Source: Elephas maximus indicus (Eukaryota; Chordata; Mammalia; Proboscidea; Elephantidae). From it: a stretch of 64,000 nucleotides of DNA. A model generated the notes under the pieces. The model saw nothing but the letters and a program-made list of their open reading frames with translations. It searched no databases and was not told the DNA's origin. Each line of letters starts with the position of its first letter. Positions within the stretch are counted from its first letter, which is position 1. This document shows positions 1 to 11,050 of this stretch, in pieces. Both the position numbers and the translations under genes were made by a program. The stretch lies in contig NC_064819.1 of assembly GCF_024166365.1 (NCBI RefSeq), positions 206,175,293 to 206,239,292 on the forward strand, given 5' to 3'.

Positions 1-111
1 TTCTAGTCAACCTGGTTAAATGTTTCCTAGTTATCCCCTTCTCCCATCCTACACACTGATATCCCTGATAGTGACTGGTCCTAAATTTCAATAGTTCTAA
101 CATAAAGGCTC

Positions 112-312
112 AGGAGTCCCTGGATGGTGCAACAGTTAACATGCTCGGCTGCTAACCAAAAGGCTGGAGTCCATCCAGAGGTGCCTCCAAAGAAAAGCCT
201 GATGATCTACTTGTGAAAAATCAGCTGTTGAAAACCCTGTGGAGCACAGTTCTACTCTAACACGCATGGAATTGCCATGAGTTGGAACCCACTTGACAGC
301 AACCAACAACAA
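112..312 (+). repeat. AfroSINE, long form
   Basis: tRNA-derived SINE head (ggtgcaacagttaac) followed by the internal block (gcctgatgatctac) and the RTE-like tail ending in (caac)n. It is flanked by an imperfect target-site duplication of the type acataaaggctcag. About 200 bp, complete. Confidence 0.85.
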
Positions 313-1105
313 CATATAGAGGCTCAGAGGCAACAATGTGTTAATAAAGTGGGACCTTCTCTTTAAGTTTTATTAAATTTAACACTAGATTGTTTATTTG
401 GGAAGGTTTTAAAAGAGACCGGAGAAGATTCCAACCCTCCATCCCCACTCCAAGCCATCCCCTACTCATGCACTTGATTCCTGATCTTGAAAGTACTCTT
501 ATTAGGAATACAGAGGTGGCACCAGCCTCCATACTTTTGTTTCCAATGATGCCTTTAGAGCGACACAGTCTGATGAATCCTGTGTGATTTTAACATCCTG
601 TTTCTATTGTATTAGGCCTATGTCTTTAACTTAATGATAAATCTAGCCTTAAGATTGTATATATTCAAGATCAAAGCTGTGAAAATAATTTTTCTTGGTC
701 TATACTTCTTTTGACACAGAAAGCATCAAAAGAAGATGGAAGGAATACACAGGGTCACTGTACCAAAAAAAAAAAAAAAAAAAAAAATTTGGTTGACGTT
801 CAACCATTTCAGGAAACAGCATATGATCAGGAACCAATGATACTGATGGAAGAGGTCCAAGCTGTACCGAAGGCACTGGCGAAAAACAAGGTTCCAGGAA
901 TTGATGAAATACCAACTGAGATGTTTCCACAAACAGATGCAGCACTAGAAGCACTCACTCATCTATGCCAAGAAATTTGGAAGACAGCTACCTGGCTACT
1001 GGACTGGAAGAGATCTGTATTTGTGCCCATTCCAAAGAAAGATGATGAAACAGGATGAGGAAATTAAACAATATCATCAATATCACACAAGTAAAATTTC
1101 ACTGA

Positions 1106-1154
1106 AAACCAAACCAAACCCAGTGCCGTCGAGTCGATTCCAACTCATAGCGAC
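1106..1154 (-). repeat. AfroSINE tail fragment inside RTE
   Basis: About 49 bp of the SINE 3' end in reverse orientation (aaccaaacccagtgccgtcg, then the actcatagcgac segment) sits within the RTE reverse-transcriptase region, where other RTE copies continue without it. It is a strongly 5'-truncated insertion. Confidence 0.75.
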
Positions 1155-1366
1155 AATTCAAAAATGGTTGCAGCAATACACAGACAAGGAAATGCCAGAA
1201 ATTCAGGCCAGATTCGGAAGAGGACGTGGAACGAGGGACATCATTGCTGATGTCAGACAAACCTTGGCTGAAAGCAGAGAATACCAGAAAGATGTTTACT
1301 TGTTTTGTGTTGACTATGCAAAGGCATTTGACTGTGTGAATCATAACAAATTATGGGTAACATTGC

Positions 1367-1952
1367 TGTGATAGTTAAAACTTGACTGGGCCATGATTCT
1401 CAGTGTTTATATGTGATCACTCCCATGATGGGATCTGCTGTGAGTAGCCAATCAATTGAAAGGGATTTTCTTGGGGGTGTGGCCTGCATCCGAATATAAG
1501 CAGACCTTCTGGCTTTTTGCTCACACTGGATCCTGAGGCTGCCTCCTGTTCATCTGACCTCCGGTTCTTGGAACTTGAGCTATCAGCTTATCTGCCAGTC
1601 TTGGGATTCCTTGATCTTCACAGCCTGTGAACAGAGCCCTGGGTCTCCAACCTGCCAATCTTGGTTTCACCAGCCCCTGCAGCTGCATGAATCAGGAGAA
1701 GCCATGCAGTCTTGCCTGCCAGTCTTGGGATTCATCGATATTCACAGCCTGTGAGCAAGAGCTCTGCTTCCCAACCTTCAAACCTTGGGCTTGCCAGCCC
1801 CTGCAGCTACGTCAATAGGGAGAAGCCTCTATCCTAATCCACGGATTTGGGACGTTTCAGCCTCTACAATTGAGTGAGCCGTTTCTTTGCTATAAATATT
1901 TCTCTAAATATATCTATACGTTGTATGTCTCTGGAGAACACAGCCTAAGACA
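1367..1952 (+). mobile_element. Solo LTR, ERVL/MLT2-like
   Basis: The 586-bp element starts TGTGATAGTTAA and ends CTAAGACA, giving the TG...CA ends of a retroviral LTR. The layout (gtgtttat start, ataagcagacc near the middle, tctctggagaacacagcc end) resembles ERVL-class LTRs such as MLT2. It is inserted in RTE sequence with a 5-bp duplication: attgc at 1,362-1,366 and attgt at 1,953-1,957, the last base changed by probable CpG decay. There is no internal coding sequence, so it is solo. The family name is from resemblance only. Confidence 0.8.
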
Positions 1953-3289
1953 ATTGTGAAGAACGGGAATTCCAGAACACTTAATTGTGCTAGTGAGGAA
2001 TCTGTACTTAGACCAAGGGTCACTCACTCAAACAGAACAAGGAGATTTTGTGTGGTATAAAATCAGGAGAGGTGTGTGTCAGGGTTGTATGCTTTCACCA
2101 TACTTATTGAATCTGAGCAAATCTGAGTATGCTGAGCAAATAATCTTAGAAGCTGGACTATATGAAGAAGAATGCAGCATCAGGATTGGATGAAGACTCA
2201 TTATCAACCTGTGATATGGAGATGAACAACCTTGCTTGCTGAAAGTGAAGAGGACTTGAAGCACTTACTGATGATCAAAGACTATAGCCTTCAGTATGGA
2301 TTACGCCTCAACATAAAACAAAAATCCTCATAACTGGACCCATAAGCAACATCATAATAAACAGGGAAAAGATTGAAGTTGTCAAGGATTTCACTTTACG
2401 TGGGACCACAATCAATGTCCATGGAAGCAGTAGTCAAGAAATCAAACAACACATTGCATTAGGCTAAAGACCTCTTTAAAGAGTTAAAAAGTAAAGATGA
2501 CTTTGAAGACTAAGATGCGCCTGACCCGACCCGTGATATTTTCAATCGCCTCATGTACATGCAAAAGCTAGACAATGAATAAGGAAAGCTGAAGAAGAAT
2601 TGATGCTTTTGAATTGGTGTTGGCGAAGAATATTGAATATACCATGGACTGTCAGAAGAACAAGAAGTCTGTCTTGGAAGAAGTACAACCAGAGTGCTCT
2701 TTGGCAGTGAGGATGGTGAGACTTCATCTCACGTACTTTAGACATGTTATCAGGAGGGACCAGTCTCTGGAGAAGGACATCATGCCTGGTAAGGTAGAAG
2801 GTCAGTGAAAAAGAGGGAGACCCTCAATGAGATGGAGTGGCACAGTGGTTACAACAATGGGCTCTAACATAGCAATGATTGTGAGGGTGGCACAAGACCA
2901 GGCTGTTTTGTTTTGCTGTACGTAGGGTTGCTATGAATCAGGACCTACTCGACAGCACCTAAAAACAACAGCATATTTCTAATCTTTATTGCCATTCCAC
3001 CTGTATCCACACTCCACACTGGATCTAGAATTGCAAATTCTTTGGATTTGGGCAGAAGCTATTAGAATTTCTCACCAACTAACCACAGACGGGCAGATAG
3101 CCTGAGAAACAGAACTTGCATTTTATAGCTGGCATAAATACTGAACAATGCTCTGGTAAACAGACATTTCAAACACAATCTCTGATGCCCGTTTGTGATA
3201 CAATTTGGCCTTTGCATCTTGGTCTAGTGTATGGGGTATGATTTGCCTTTTGAAATTGGCTAGTATAGATTACAAACGAAACATACTGT

Positions 3290-3352
3290 ATTTGGGGTTG
3301 CCATGAGTCAGGGGCCAATTTGAGGGCTGCTAACAACAGCAACAACAATAAA
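3290..3352 (+). repeat. RTE/SINE 3' tail fragment
   Basis: Contains ggggttgccatgagtcag and ends in gctaacaacagcaacaac, the shared RTE/AfroSINE 3' tail. Only the tail is present. Confidence 0.6.
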
Positions 3353-4863
3353 AAAATTCCTGTAAGATCTGAGAATTAAGAAGGACTCTCAGTAGAATCA
3401 TCTTTGTTACTGCTAAGGTAGAAATTTTTTGGTAGCAACGGATTAAATTTAAAGTTGTTCCTTGAGATACGCTGATGTTAGTGGAAATGGATACTCAATT
3501 CAAGCTCAGACTCTAGCCTTCCAATAAATAATGTCTAAGATTTATCACCTGGGAGATTCTAAGCCAATACTTGGCGTTCGGTTCCTATGGTTGGGGCAGT
3601 CAGCAATTTTAGCCCCATCAGTTATAGCTCTTGAAATAGGCACACAATTTTTAAGCCTTTTAGTTTTATATAGCAAGGAAATTCCACTACATATCATACC
3701 TCACTGTACAAAGAATTTGCTTATGTACAAGTTAAATTATGTTGCTCTTGTACACAATGATATGCATGGTAACATCTACTTCTATAATAAAGAATGCTTG
3801 ACAAACAGATATATTCACTTGTTCAACAAATATTTAGAGAGAATCCAGTGAGTGGAGACATACATTAGATGCCGTGATCCCTGTTCCTGCCATTCCCTAT
3901 TCTTTTTATCTTTATATAAATACTTCGATACAACATTTAGGATCTCTCAGCAAATGAAAGTTTTCCCACTTCAGTTCAAGATTTCTTCCTCATATAGGGT
4001 TCTTTGATATTTTGCTCTAATATACTTTTGTCTCATTAGCTGTTAAATTTTAAATTAGCTGTGAAACGATTTGCCTAGTCCTGAAATGCCACAAATAAGA
4101 ACACCGGGAACAAACAATGGTCCAAATCCTAAAGTACAAAAAAAATGGAAAGAAACAAGAAATGTGTGAGGATGATTCTAGAAGTCATATTCACACATCT
4201 TGACATAAGACTCTCCTTTGAAAACAAAAAGACTCATGACTCACAAAGAGGACATTACCGTTGCTAGGTCATCACCAATCCAATGGGAATAAAACAGTAA
4301 ATGCCAGATTATATTTCATTTGGAAACCTTAACGGGCAGAAATTCTACCTTTACAACAAAATGCGGGTGAGGAAGAAACATAATTTCCCCAAACTACTAA
4401 GTCAAAATTCAAGGAAAAATTGTATTTCTTAACAATCTAACCCTGTAATTCACTGACAAAAGGGGCAGAAGACATTAATAACCTTTATATTAACAAAACA
4501 GTCAACCAATACCACCTTGTAAGTTCATTTTTCCACCAAAGAAAATGCTCAATAGCATGATGGAAAGTGAAAACAAGATAGGAGTCGAATTCCTGATAAA
4601 CTGTTAGATAAATGCAATGTGGTTGAATGTAATGTGCCTGACATGTCAGAACTTACATATTCAAAGCAGTTACCTTGGTAGAAAGACCTTCAGAGACTGT
4701 GAAAGTTATTCTTGAACGTTAAGTTTACCTTTGTTCAGGTATGTTCCACACATTCTGCAAGATACTGGGTATAAAGAGTAGTCTCAGCCCTCAAGAAGGC
4801 TACAGTCTAGAGAAGTGCTAGAATGTGTACATAGATAATTTCATTACACTAAGACAAGTGTCA

Positions 4864-5035
4864 GAGCCCCGGTGGCTCAGTGGTTAAGAGCTATGGCTGC
4901 TAACCAAAATGTCGGCAGTTCGAATCCACCAGCCACTCCTTGGAAACCCTATGGGGCAGTTCTACTCTGTCCTATAGGGTCACTATGAGTCAGAATTGAC
5001 TCGACAGTAACGGTTTTCTTTTCTTTTCCTTTTTT
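4864..5035 (+). repeat. AfroSINE, short (deleted) form
   Basis: Complete element: A-box region gtggctcagtggttaagagc, B-box-like gttcgaatccacc, then tail tcactatgagtcagaattga. It is flanked by a 13-bp target-site duplication, aagacaagtgtca at 4,851-4,863 and aagacaagcatca at 5,036-5,048. It lacks the internal ~45-bp block. Confidence 0.92.
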
Positions 5036-6207
5036 AAGACAAGCATCAGGACAGAACTAAGTATAGAACTGAGGGTGCCACAGGAGTATAGTGAGGGGCT
5101 GCCACTGGAGAACTGTCCTCAGAAAAAGAGGGGGTTTGGAGGAAGAGATGAGGATTTCAAGAGGAGATGACGCCTAATCTCGGTCTAAAGGATAAGTTAG
5201 AGTTATCTAGATGAGGAAGAAAGGTGAAGAAAGTAGAGGGAAAATCACGAGGAGGACACAGAGGCATGCAATAACAGGAAGGAGCGGGAATATGCAAGCA
5301 CTTTGATGTTGCTGGAGCATAAAGTTCAAAAAAGGAGTGGTAGGGAAAAGATGGAGAGGGAGCCAGGGGCCAGGTGATGGGTAGTCCATGTGCCAAGCTA
5401 AGGCGCTTGGACTTATTCCTTAGGTCAGGGGTTATAAATACAAATGACTAATGTAAATAACTGAAGCAGGCCAGGTAATGCACAGTCTGGAAGAGGGGTG
5501 GCGACCATGGCAAACAGGAGCATGCATGACCTATCTAAGGTGGCAGCTGTTGCTTAGCTTCAGTTGATGGCTGCCATGAAAAACATTAGCTGAGTGTGGC
5601 CACATCTTCTAGTTTTTCAAGGGAAGCTGAAATTCAAATTGTTACATAAAATCTCTCAGCTTCTAAAAGTTGACTCAATTTTTTAAAAAATGTTCAGGGA
5701 TAAATAAACTTATCTGTAGACCAAATACGGCTCAAGGATCCCAGCTGAGACCTGTTTTAGATGAAGCAATACCACTGAGAAGTTTTAAAATACAAGTGAT
5801 ACGGGCTGATCTCCACATTAGAAGGATTGTCTTACTGGCATGTTATGGAAAAAAGATTGGAAAAAAGCAAGACTGAACGTAGAGAGACCATAATCAGTCT
5901 GAGTGGTTAATTAGTCTTCCGTCTTTTAAGAGTGATGGTAATTTTTACAAAATCATTTCAAAGTCACTGAGAGTCAGGTCTCATGAGTAAATTTAGTATT
6001 GGAGCTGGATACCAATCAGGTTTTATTTAAAGTACAAAATGGGTAAAAAGTCAACCAGATGATTACTTTAGATGGTTCACAAAATGGGTCAGGAGGCCAT
6101 TACACAAGAGACGTTATAAAATGTGTTGTATAATGGTCATACTTTCTCATGAACATGGAGCTTCCAGAAATAGCTATTTATAGGAAAACACTGTATGGAT
6201 GTCCAGA

Positions 6208-6605
6208 TTCTACAACTAAATTTATTTATTTACTTTATTGTGCTTTAGGTGAAAGTTTACAGCTCAATTTCTCATACAAAAATTTATACACATATTGTTA
6301 TGTGACCCTAGTTGCAATCCCTATAATTTGACAGCACACTCCCCCTTTCCACTCTAGATTTCCTGTGTCCATTCAATTAGCTCCTATCCCTTTCTGCCTT
6401 CTCATCCTGCCTCCAGACAGGAGCTGCCCATTTAGTCTCGTGTGTCTACTTGAGTTAAGAAGCACACTCTTCATGATTATTATTTTGTGTTTTACAGTCC
6501 AGTCTAATCTTTGTCTGAAGAGTTGGCTACAGGAATGGTTTTAGTTCTGGGTTACAGTCTGGAGGCCTTGTCTTCTGGGGTTCCTCTAGTCTCAGTCAGA
6601 CCAGC
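6208..6605 (-). mobile_element. Old L1 3' UTR fragment
   Basis: On the plus strand it starts with an A/T-rich end and runs through caggtgaaagtttac-like text to ggttcctctagtctcagtcagacc. This resembles the 3' UTR of the younger L1s at 19.0-19.9 and 46.6-47.6 kb, but is more diverged. Reverse orientation, 5'-truncated. Confidence 0.7.
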
Positions 6606-7984
6606 TACAACTAAATTTAAAAGAGCCCTCTCTACCCATTATTCAGTGCTCCTGGCTTGAGGCTATGTAATCTGCCGACCTCAGCTACACATTTGGCATA
6701 GGATAGGATGGGAGCCTATATCGCTTAATCCCTATGCTACAGTTTGAAAACTTGAGGCTAATAGTTCCACACTCAGCACGTGTTTAACATTTCTGCATCC
6801 TGTCTTCCCCATCTCCTGATTTCAGTTTATACTCCTGCATTAGTTATATATATCTGTCTTCTTCTACTAGACAGGAAACACTTCTGAGAGCCAAAACCAT
6901 GTTCAATTATCTTCGCATCCCTTGCACAGTGCCCCAGCAGAGTAATTTGCACCAAGTGAGCATTTAGCAAATGCTCATTTAGGGAGAAAATGTCTTTTGC
7001 TTAATAATCATACTGTGCTCAGCAAAATTTACTATAAGGCAAGTTCGCCTTGAAACCTACCCAAGGGCATTCAGTTACTGTAGTACCTAAACAATCTCTC
7101 CTAAACCAGTCCTGAGGTCAGCATTAACTGAGATTTAGGGTTCTGAGACACGACAGCAACAACCTAAGGCCAGCTGACTCCAGGCGACTATTTAAATGTT
7201 ATATGTTAATAACAAGGCATATAAAACATTTACATTCCTATTGATTGCATGGGAGAGCAATCATTCCTTCAAGAATTTACCTAGTCTACCAGCTAGCAAA
7301 ACTACTGTCTCAATCCGGCAGATAACTTAGAAGCCACCATGTGTGAGTCTAGAAGGTAACTGACGTGTTCATTCCTGTTGAGTTCAATATAACGGGTTAT
7401 TCAACAGCCCGAGTACCTGGATAAATGGATGCCACTCATCATTAAAAAACCCCTGTGTAACCCAGGGCAATCCTGAACAGACGCTTTCAGCTTATTGAAT
7501 TTAGATAGCAAGCCTCTTTATTCCTGTTAATGAAAGAAAAAAAAAAAGTACTAAGCATGAAAATCAGGTTTGGACATGGCCGGCTGATTAGACCATGGAG
7601 TGGTTCAAAAAGAGAGCAAATTTTCTGATTGCTTATCTTAATAGTCATACACAAAAGATAGCCTGTATTTCATCTTGTTATGTTGCTCTGGAAATAATAA
7701 TTTGGAAAATAGGAGTCCATTAAAAGCTCCAAAAGATGATACGGGAAACTGATGACTGGTAAGAATTATATTCAGAGCAGGCAATAACCATTAAGCGGAA
7801 AGAAAGCATGAAATGGTCGGTAAATCCAGGTTACTACGCTCTTTTGCAATGAAGAGGCTCTCTGCTCCATGATGTCCTTCTTAATAACCACATTCATTTC
7901 AGGGCCCGACCACATCTGGCAGCAGAAAGCAATGGGGATGAACAAAGCAGAAAGCACACAAATTCAGAAGGTCATAGTTCTAAA

Positions 7985-8213
7985 GACTAGAACTGTGTTG
8001 CCCAATAAGGTAGCTATTAGCCACATGTGGCTATTTAAACTTAAATTAAGTAAAACTAACTACAACTTAAAAATCAGTTCCTTAGTCATACTTACCATAT
8101 TTTAAGTACTCTGTAGCCACATATGACTGACTAGTGGCTATTGTATTGGACAGTGTAGATACAGAAAATTTCCATTATCACGGAAAGTTCTATTAGACAG
8201 CACCAGACTAGAA
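7985..8213. mobile_element. hAT-like MITE
   Basis: Near-palindromic ends: tgttgcccaataaggtagct with gccacatgtggcta at the left, mirrored at the right by tagtggctattgtattgg then acagtg. This is the pattern of a common mammalian non-autonomous DNA transposon of the hAT type. The exact family name is not asserted. Confidence 0.6.
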
Positions 8214-9389
8214 AGTGAACATTCCTATTGTTCAGAGAGATCTGATGAGAAATTTAGAATCAAAGCCAATAGCTTCATTAAGCATAAATGGGAATGCTAA
8301 GCATTATTTATCTGGTTATTTTATTGAATGTGTCTATAAATTAGAGACACTTGAGGATATACAAAATTCTGGACATCTTTACCAGGCAGGACCCCCACTT
8401 CCACCTCCAGTCTCTTTCTCTTTTGTGGGAGGTGTCAAAACAGGAAAACAAAAGGGGATCAGAAACCCTTTGATTTAGTCTCTCTTATCCATGGAGCTGT
8501 ACACATCAAAAACAAACAGGTTTCAGAAGTATCTACTTTCCTCCTCACCCCCATTCTTCTCGCCTTCAAATAAAATACTGAAAAGCAACTGAAAAAAAAA
8601 AAAAGAGAGAGAGAGAAAGACAAGAAGAATTCAAGAAAATTACTAAGAACAAAATGGATGGTTATTCTAAATTACTGTTCCAGGACACCCAAGGAAAAAG
8701 TGCCACAAATCAAGAAGAATGCTTCCAAAAATACACTGTGGACACAATTCAACAAAACCACATTAATTTTCAAAGTTACCAACCCCTAAGGGGCCAAATG
8801 ATTTGCTGCTAACATTTTAAAGGATTGCATCTTCAACAAGAGCCACACATTCTGGTTCAACTCCCTAACTCAAAGGCAAATAAAAGAACCACATAAGTCA
8901 CCTTCCATTCATAGCATTATTAGATTCCTGAGGTCATCTGGTACTCAGATAGAGGCCACATCTAACAGTAAATAAAAATCAACTACAGTAATACTATCCT
9001 ACTTTTTTAGAACTTCCCTATATTCCCTGTATAGTCTTAAAAATGAAGTTAAAATACACTTTTGGATTTAAAGTAGACGGTTTTAATCATACCTTATAGA
9101 ACCAAACAAAAATTCACTCAAAAACCAGGAAAAGGAAAACCAGCAGTGTTCAGACGCTGGGTCTATGTAAACACTCTTTCTATCATTGCTTAAATATTTG
9201 CTTGCTACTTTGCCATCTTACCTCTATGTACCACACTGAGGAAAATTTGGTATCTTGGCGACAGAAGAATTTAAATGCAAGCTCAAATTTAATCAGCACA
9301 CAGAAATCACAAAACTTGTAACCTATCTGCTTAAGAGGAGAAAAGTTTATGTATTTTGGAAAACTTAAAATGCCAAGTGTTAAAGTCCT

Positions 9390-9560
9390 TCTTCAAAAAA
9401 GGCATGCTGCTGCCATCTCGGACTGATAATTAAAGCCCTGGCAGGGCCGGCTATGAGACAATGGTAAAGATGATGCAGTAAACAGACTCGGGAAGCCGAG
9501 CCAGCTGCTGCTGCATCTCATCACTGTGAAGTGCAGCGTAAGAATCAGACCTTCCTATAC
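9390..9560. other. Possible conserved noncoding block
   Basis: A GC-richer island in AT-rich intron with no repeat signature, containing ccatctcggactgataatta and gaagccgagccagctgctgc. It lies about 0.7 kb downstream of the alternative MAP7 exon. It could be an enhancer or nothing; I only note that it is compositionally distinct. Confidence 0.2.
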
Positions 9561-10200
9561 CCAGCACATTTCAACTTCTGCACACGTGTTTAGTGGCAGA
9601 GTGATCATTAGAAGTTATAAAACCTCACGGCCCCTTCCCTTGTTCCCTAGCTTTGCCCTCGATGGTCACCCTCAACGTTTGTCCTTCTCCTCTTCATGCT
9701 TTTAGCATTTCAGTACAGAAAATGAGGTAACATCCTTACCCTCTGCCCACAGAAAAGCTACACTCTGTCACTTGGTCTAAATCATCCCTTTGGAGGCAAG
9801 TCACCTCATGAAAGCAAACAGAAATCATCTGGTACACATAAAGCTGGTGGGGAGTTTATTTAAACCTTGATCACTCCTATTTCCCCCTCCTGATGAGAAT
9901 GGAGTCTTCAGAAACTGTTAAATCTGAGCATGTGAACATTAAAGATCTCTCAGCCAACAAGGTAGCTTGGGTCAAAAAGGCAGCTGATCTGAAATCTACC
10001 AAATCTGCAAAAACCGTTCCTCATTTCATACACACACAGCCCACGGGGTGTGTAAACTCCCGCTGGCAAACTGTGCTGGGGGGGGTCACCAGCACTCCAC
10101 ACAGCATGCACTACAGGTACAGTTTGTAAAATGTGCTCTAGGCAGTGTGGGAAAGTGGGGCTGCGTCCAGCCCCGACCAGAGGGTAGAGCTAATGCATAC

Positions 10201-10333
10201 CTTTCGGTCTTCTGGAATTTCCGTTCTTTTGCTGTTCATCTTCCTCATTAATGGTGAACAAACCAAGGGGAATTGGCCTTGCATTGGTCTTCTTCAGTCT
10301 GTCTTGTCGAATAGCTGTAGCTGGTCCCGGCAT
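10201..10333 (-). CDS. MAP7: MAP7 alternative first coding exon (1b)
   Basis: Minus-strand exon with ATG at 10,333-10,331. It encodes 44 residues starting MPGPATAIRQDRLKKTNARP and ending QQKNGNSRRPK, plus one base, followed by a donor (AAAG|gtatgc; GT at 10,200-10,199). It ends in phase 1, the same as the CpG-island exon at 34.9 kb, so either can join the same next exon. The start has G at -3. Upstream on the minus strand is A-rich with no polypyrimidine tract, so it looks like a first exon, not an internal one. The peptide (RLKKTNARPIPLG, acidic INEEDEQQ) fits my recollection of an alternative ensconsin N-terminus in other mammals. MAP7 is a microtubule-associated protein that recruits kinesin-1; this exon would replace the first 22 residues of the main isoform. 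It is too short to appear in length-filtered ORF lists. Confidence 0.85.
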
Positions 10334-11050
10334 ACCGCCGCTACTTGGTTTTTTTTTTTTTCTTTTAATTATTATTATATTAAAAATATATGCTTATGTA
10401 ATTGCAGCTCCCGGGAAGCTGCTAGTTCCTAAGCTGCCAGTTCATTTGAGCACTTGTAATAGATCCCCTATGGGTAAACAGTGTGCAAACAGCTGACAGA
10501 TACTACCAGCCACTTGGCAACTGAGGTTCTGCAGTTCCCCCTCACCTAGCAGCAACCCCCCTACCTTCCCAACAAGCCCCCTCCCACTTACTCCCCATAG
10601 GCACATGCGCACACGCACACACTCACACACACACACACTCCTTCCAGGAAAGCTCTGATTAATGACACACAGGTTCTGATGCCTCCCTCTGCTGCCTAAC
10701 CTGTTCAATCAGATCCCAGCTTCTCCTTCCTGCTGCAGTACTTTTTCCCAATCTTCTTCTGTGACCGCACAGTAAAATATTCAGCACACAACACAAGAGG
10801 GGCAAATATGGTACGCTGGCTTCGTTACCAGTTGCCCTGACAACCCTGACATCTCCTAATCAAGAAGGGCTGGGAGCCACTCGTCTCCTGGCTGAGAGGC
10901 GGCAGCCTGCCGGGATGTGGGTCCTGGGAACTCACCCACCAAAGGTTATAGCGCACAGCAGCCTGGAGCAGTCAGTCCGCTGGGCAGCTCCCTCTTTCTC
11001 TGAGTAGCAGAAGCAGCAGGATGGGAGGAGAAATGGAGTTTTGCTTGTAC
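10334..11050 (-). promoter_or_regulatory. MAP7: Candidate promoter/5' UTR of MAP7 exon 1b
   Basis: GC-richer, repeat-poor DNA immediately upstream (minus strand) of the alternative start exon. It contains an X-box (RFX)-like half-palindrome gttgccctgacaac at 10,831-10,844, a possible TATA-like ctataacc on the minus strand near 10,950, a minus-strand GGTGAGTT donor-like site near 10,935, and a CA-rich repeat at 10,595-10,640. The transcription start and any upstream noncoding exon cannot be fixed from sequence. Assignment is inference from position. Confidence 0.4.
10595..10640. repeat. CA-rich simple repeat
   Basis: Imperfect (ca)n: gcacatgcgcacacgcacac followed by cacacacacacac. It lies in the candidate exon 1b promoter region. 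Confidence 0.85.

Larger units (their letters stand above)
708..2972 (+). mobile_element. RTE-type LINE, decayed, split by an LTR
   Basis: Non-LTR retrotransposon of the RTE clade. The reverse-transcriptase region is readable in broken frames: residues VPIPKKDDETG around 1,024-1,056, then a palm-like motif FCVDYAKAFDCVNHNKLW around 1,303-1,357, and beyond the LTR GVCQGCMLSPYLLNLS around 2,070-2,115. Stops and frameshifts interrupt it throughout, so it is dead. The 3' end at about 2,925-2,972 is the typical RTE tail (agggttgctatgaatca, then cgacagcacc). A run of 20 or more A at about 764-786 also breaks the frame. It is interrupted by a solo LTR (1,367-1,952) and by a SINE tail fragment (1,106-1,154). 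Confidence 0.9.
1..10200 (-). other. MAP7: MAP7 first intron, distal part
   Basis: No MAP7 coding exon was recognised here on the minus strand; by gene order this is intron between the alternative first exon at 10.2-10.3 kb and the next exon left of the window. It holds an AfroSINE, a long RTE copy split by an LTR, another AfroSINE, an L2-like stretch at about 5.09-5.52 kb, an old L1 3' end and a hAT-like MITE, each listed separately where clear. Stretches 3,360-4,860, 5,520-6,200, 6,990-7,980 and 8,215-9,390 are AT-rich unique-looking DNA in which I recognise nothing. The intron assignment is inference from the flanking exons. Confidence 0.75.

Noticed and set aside
4864..4940. tRNA gene call from the SINE head (A and B box)
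   Set aside because: The internal promoter motifs belong to tRNA-derived SINE heads present in dozens of copies; no intact cloverleaf tRNA was found.
10902..10945. Noncoding MAP7 exon ending at a minus-strand GGTGAGTT
   Set aside because: The donor-like site is good but no matching acceptor with a polypyrimidine tract is seen before exon 1b; kept only as a note.
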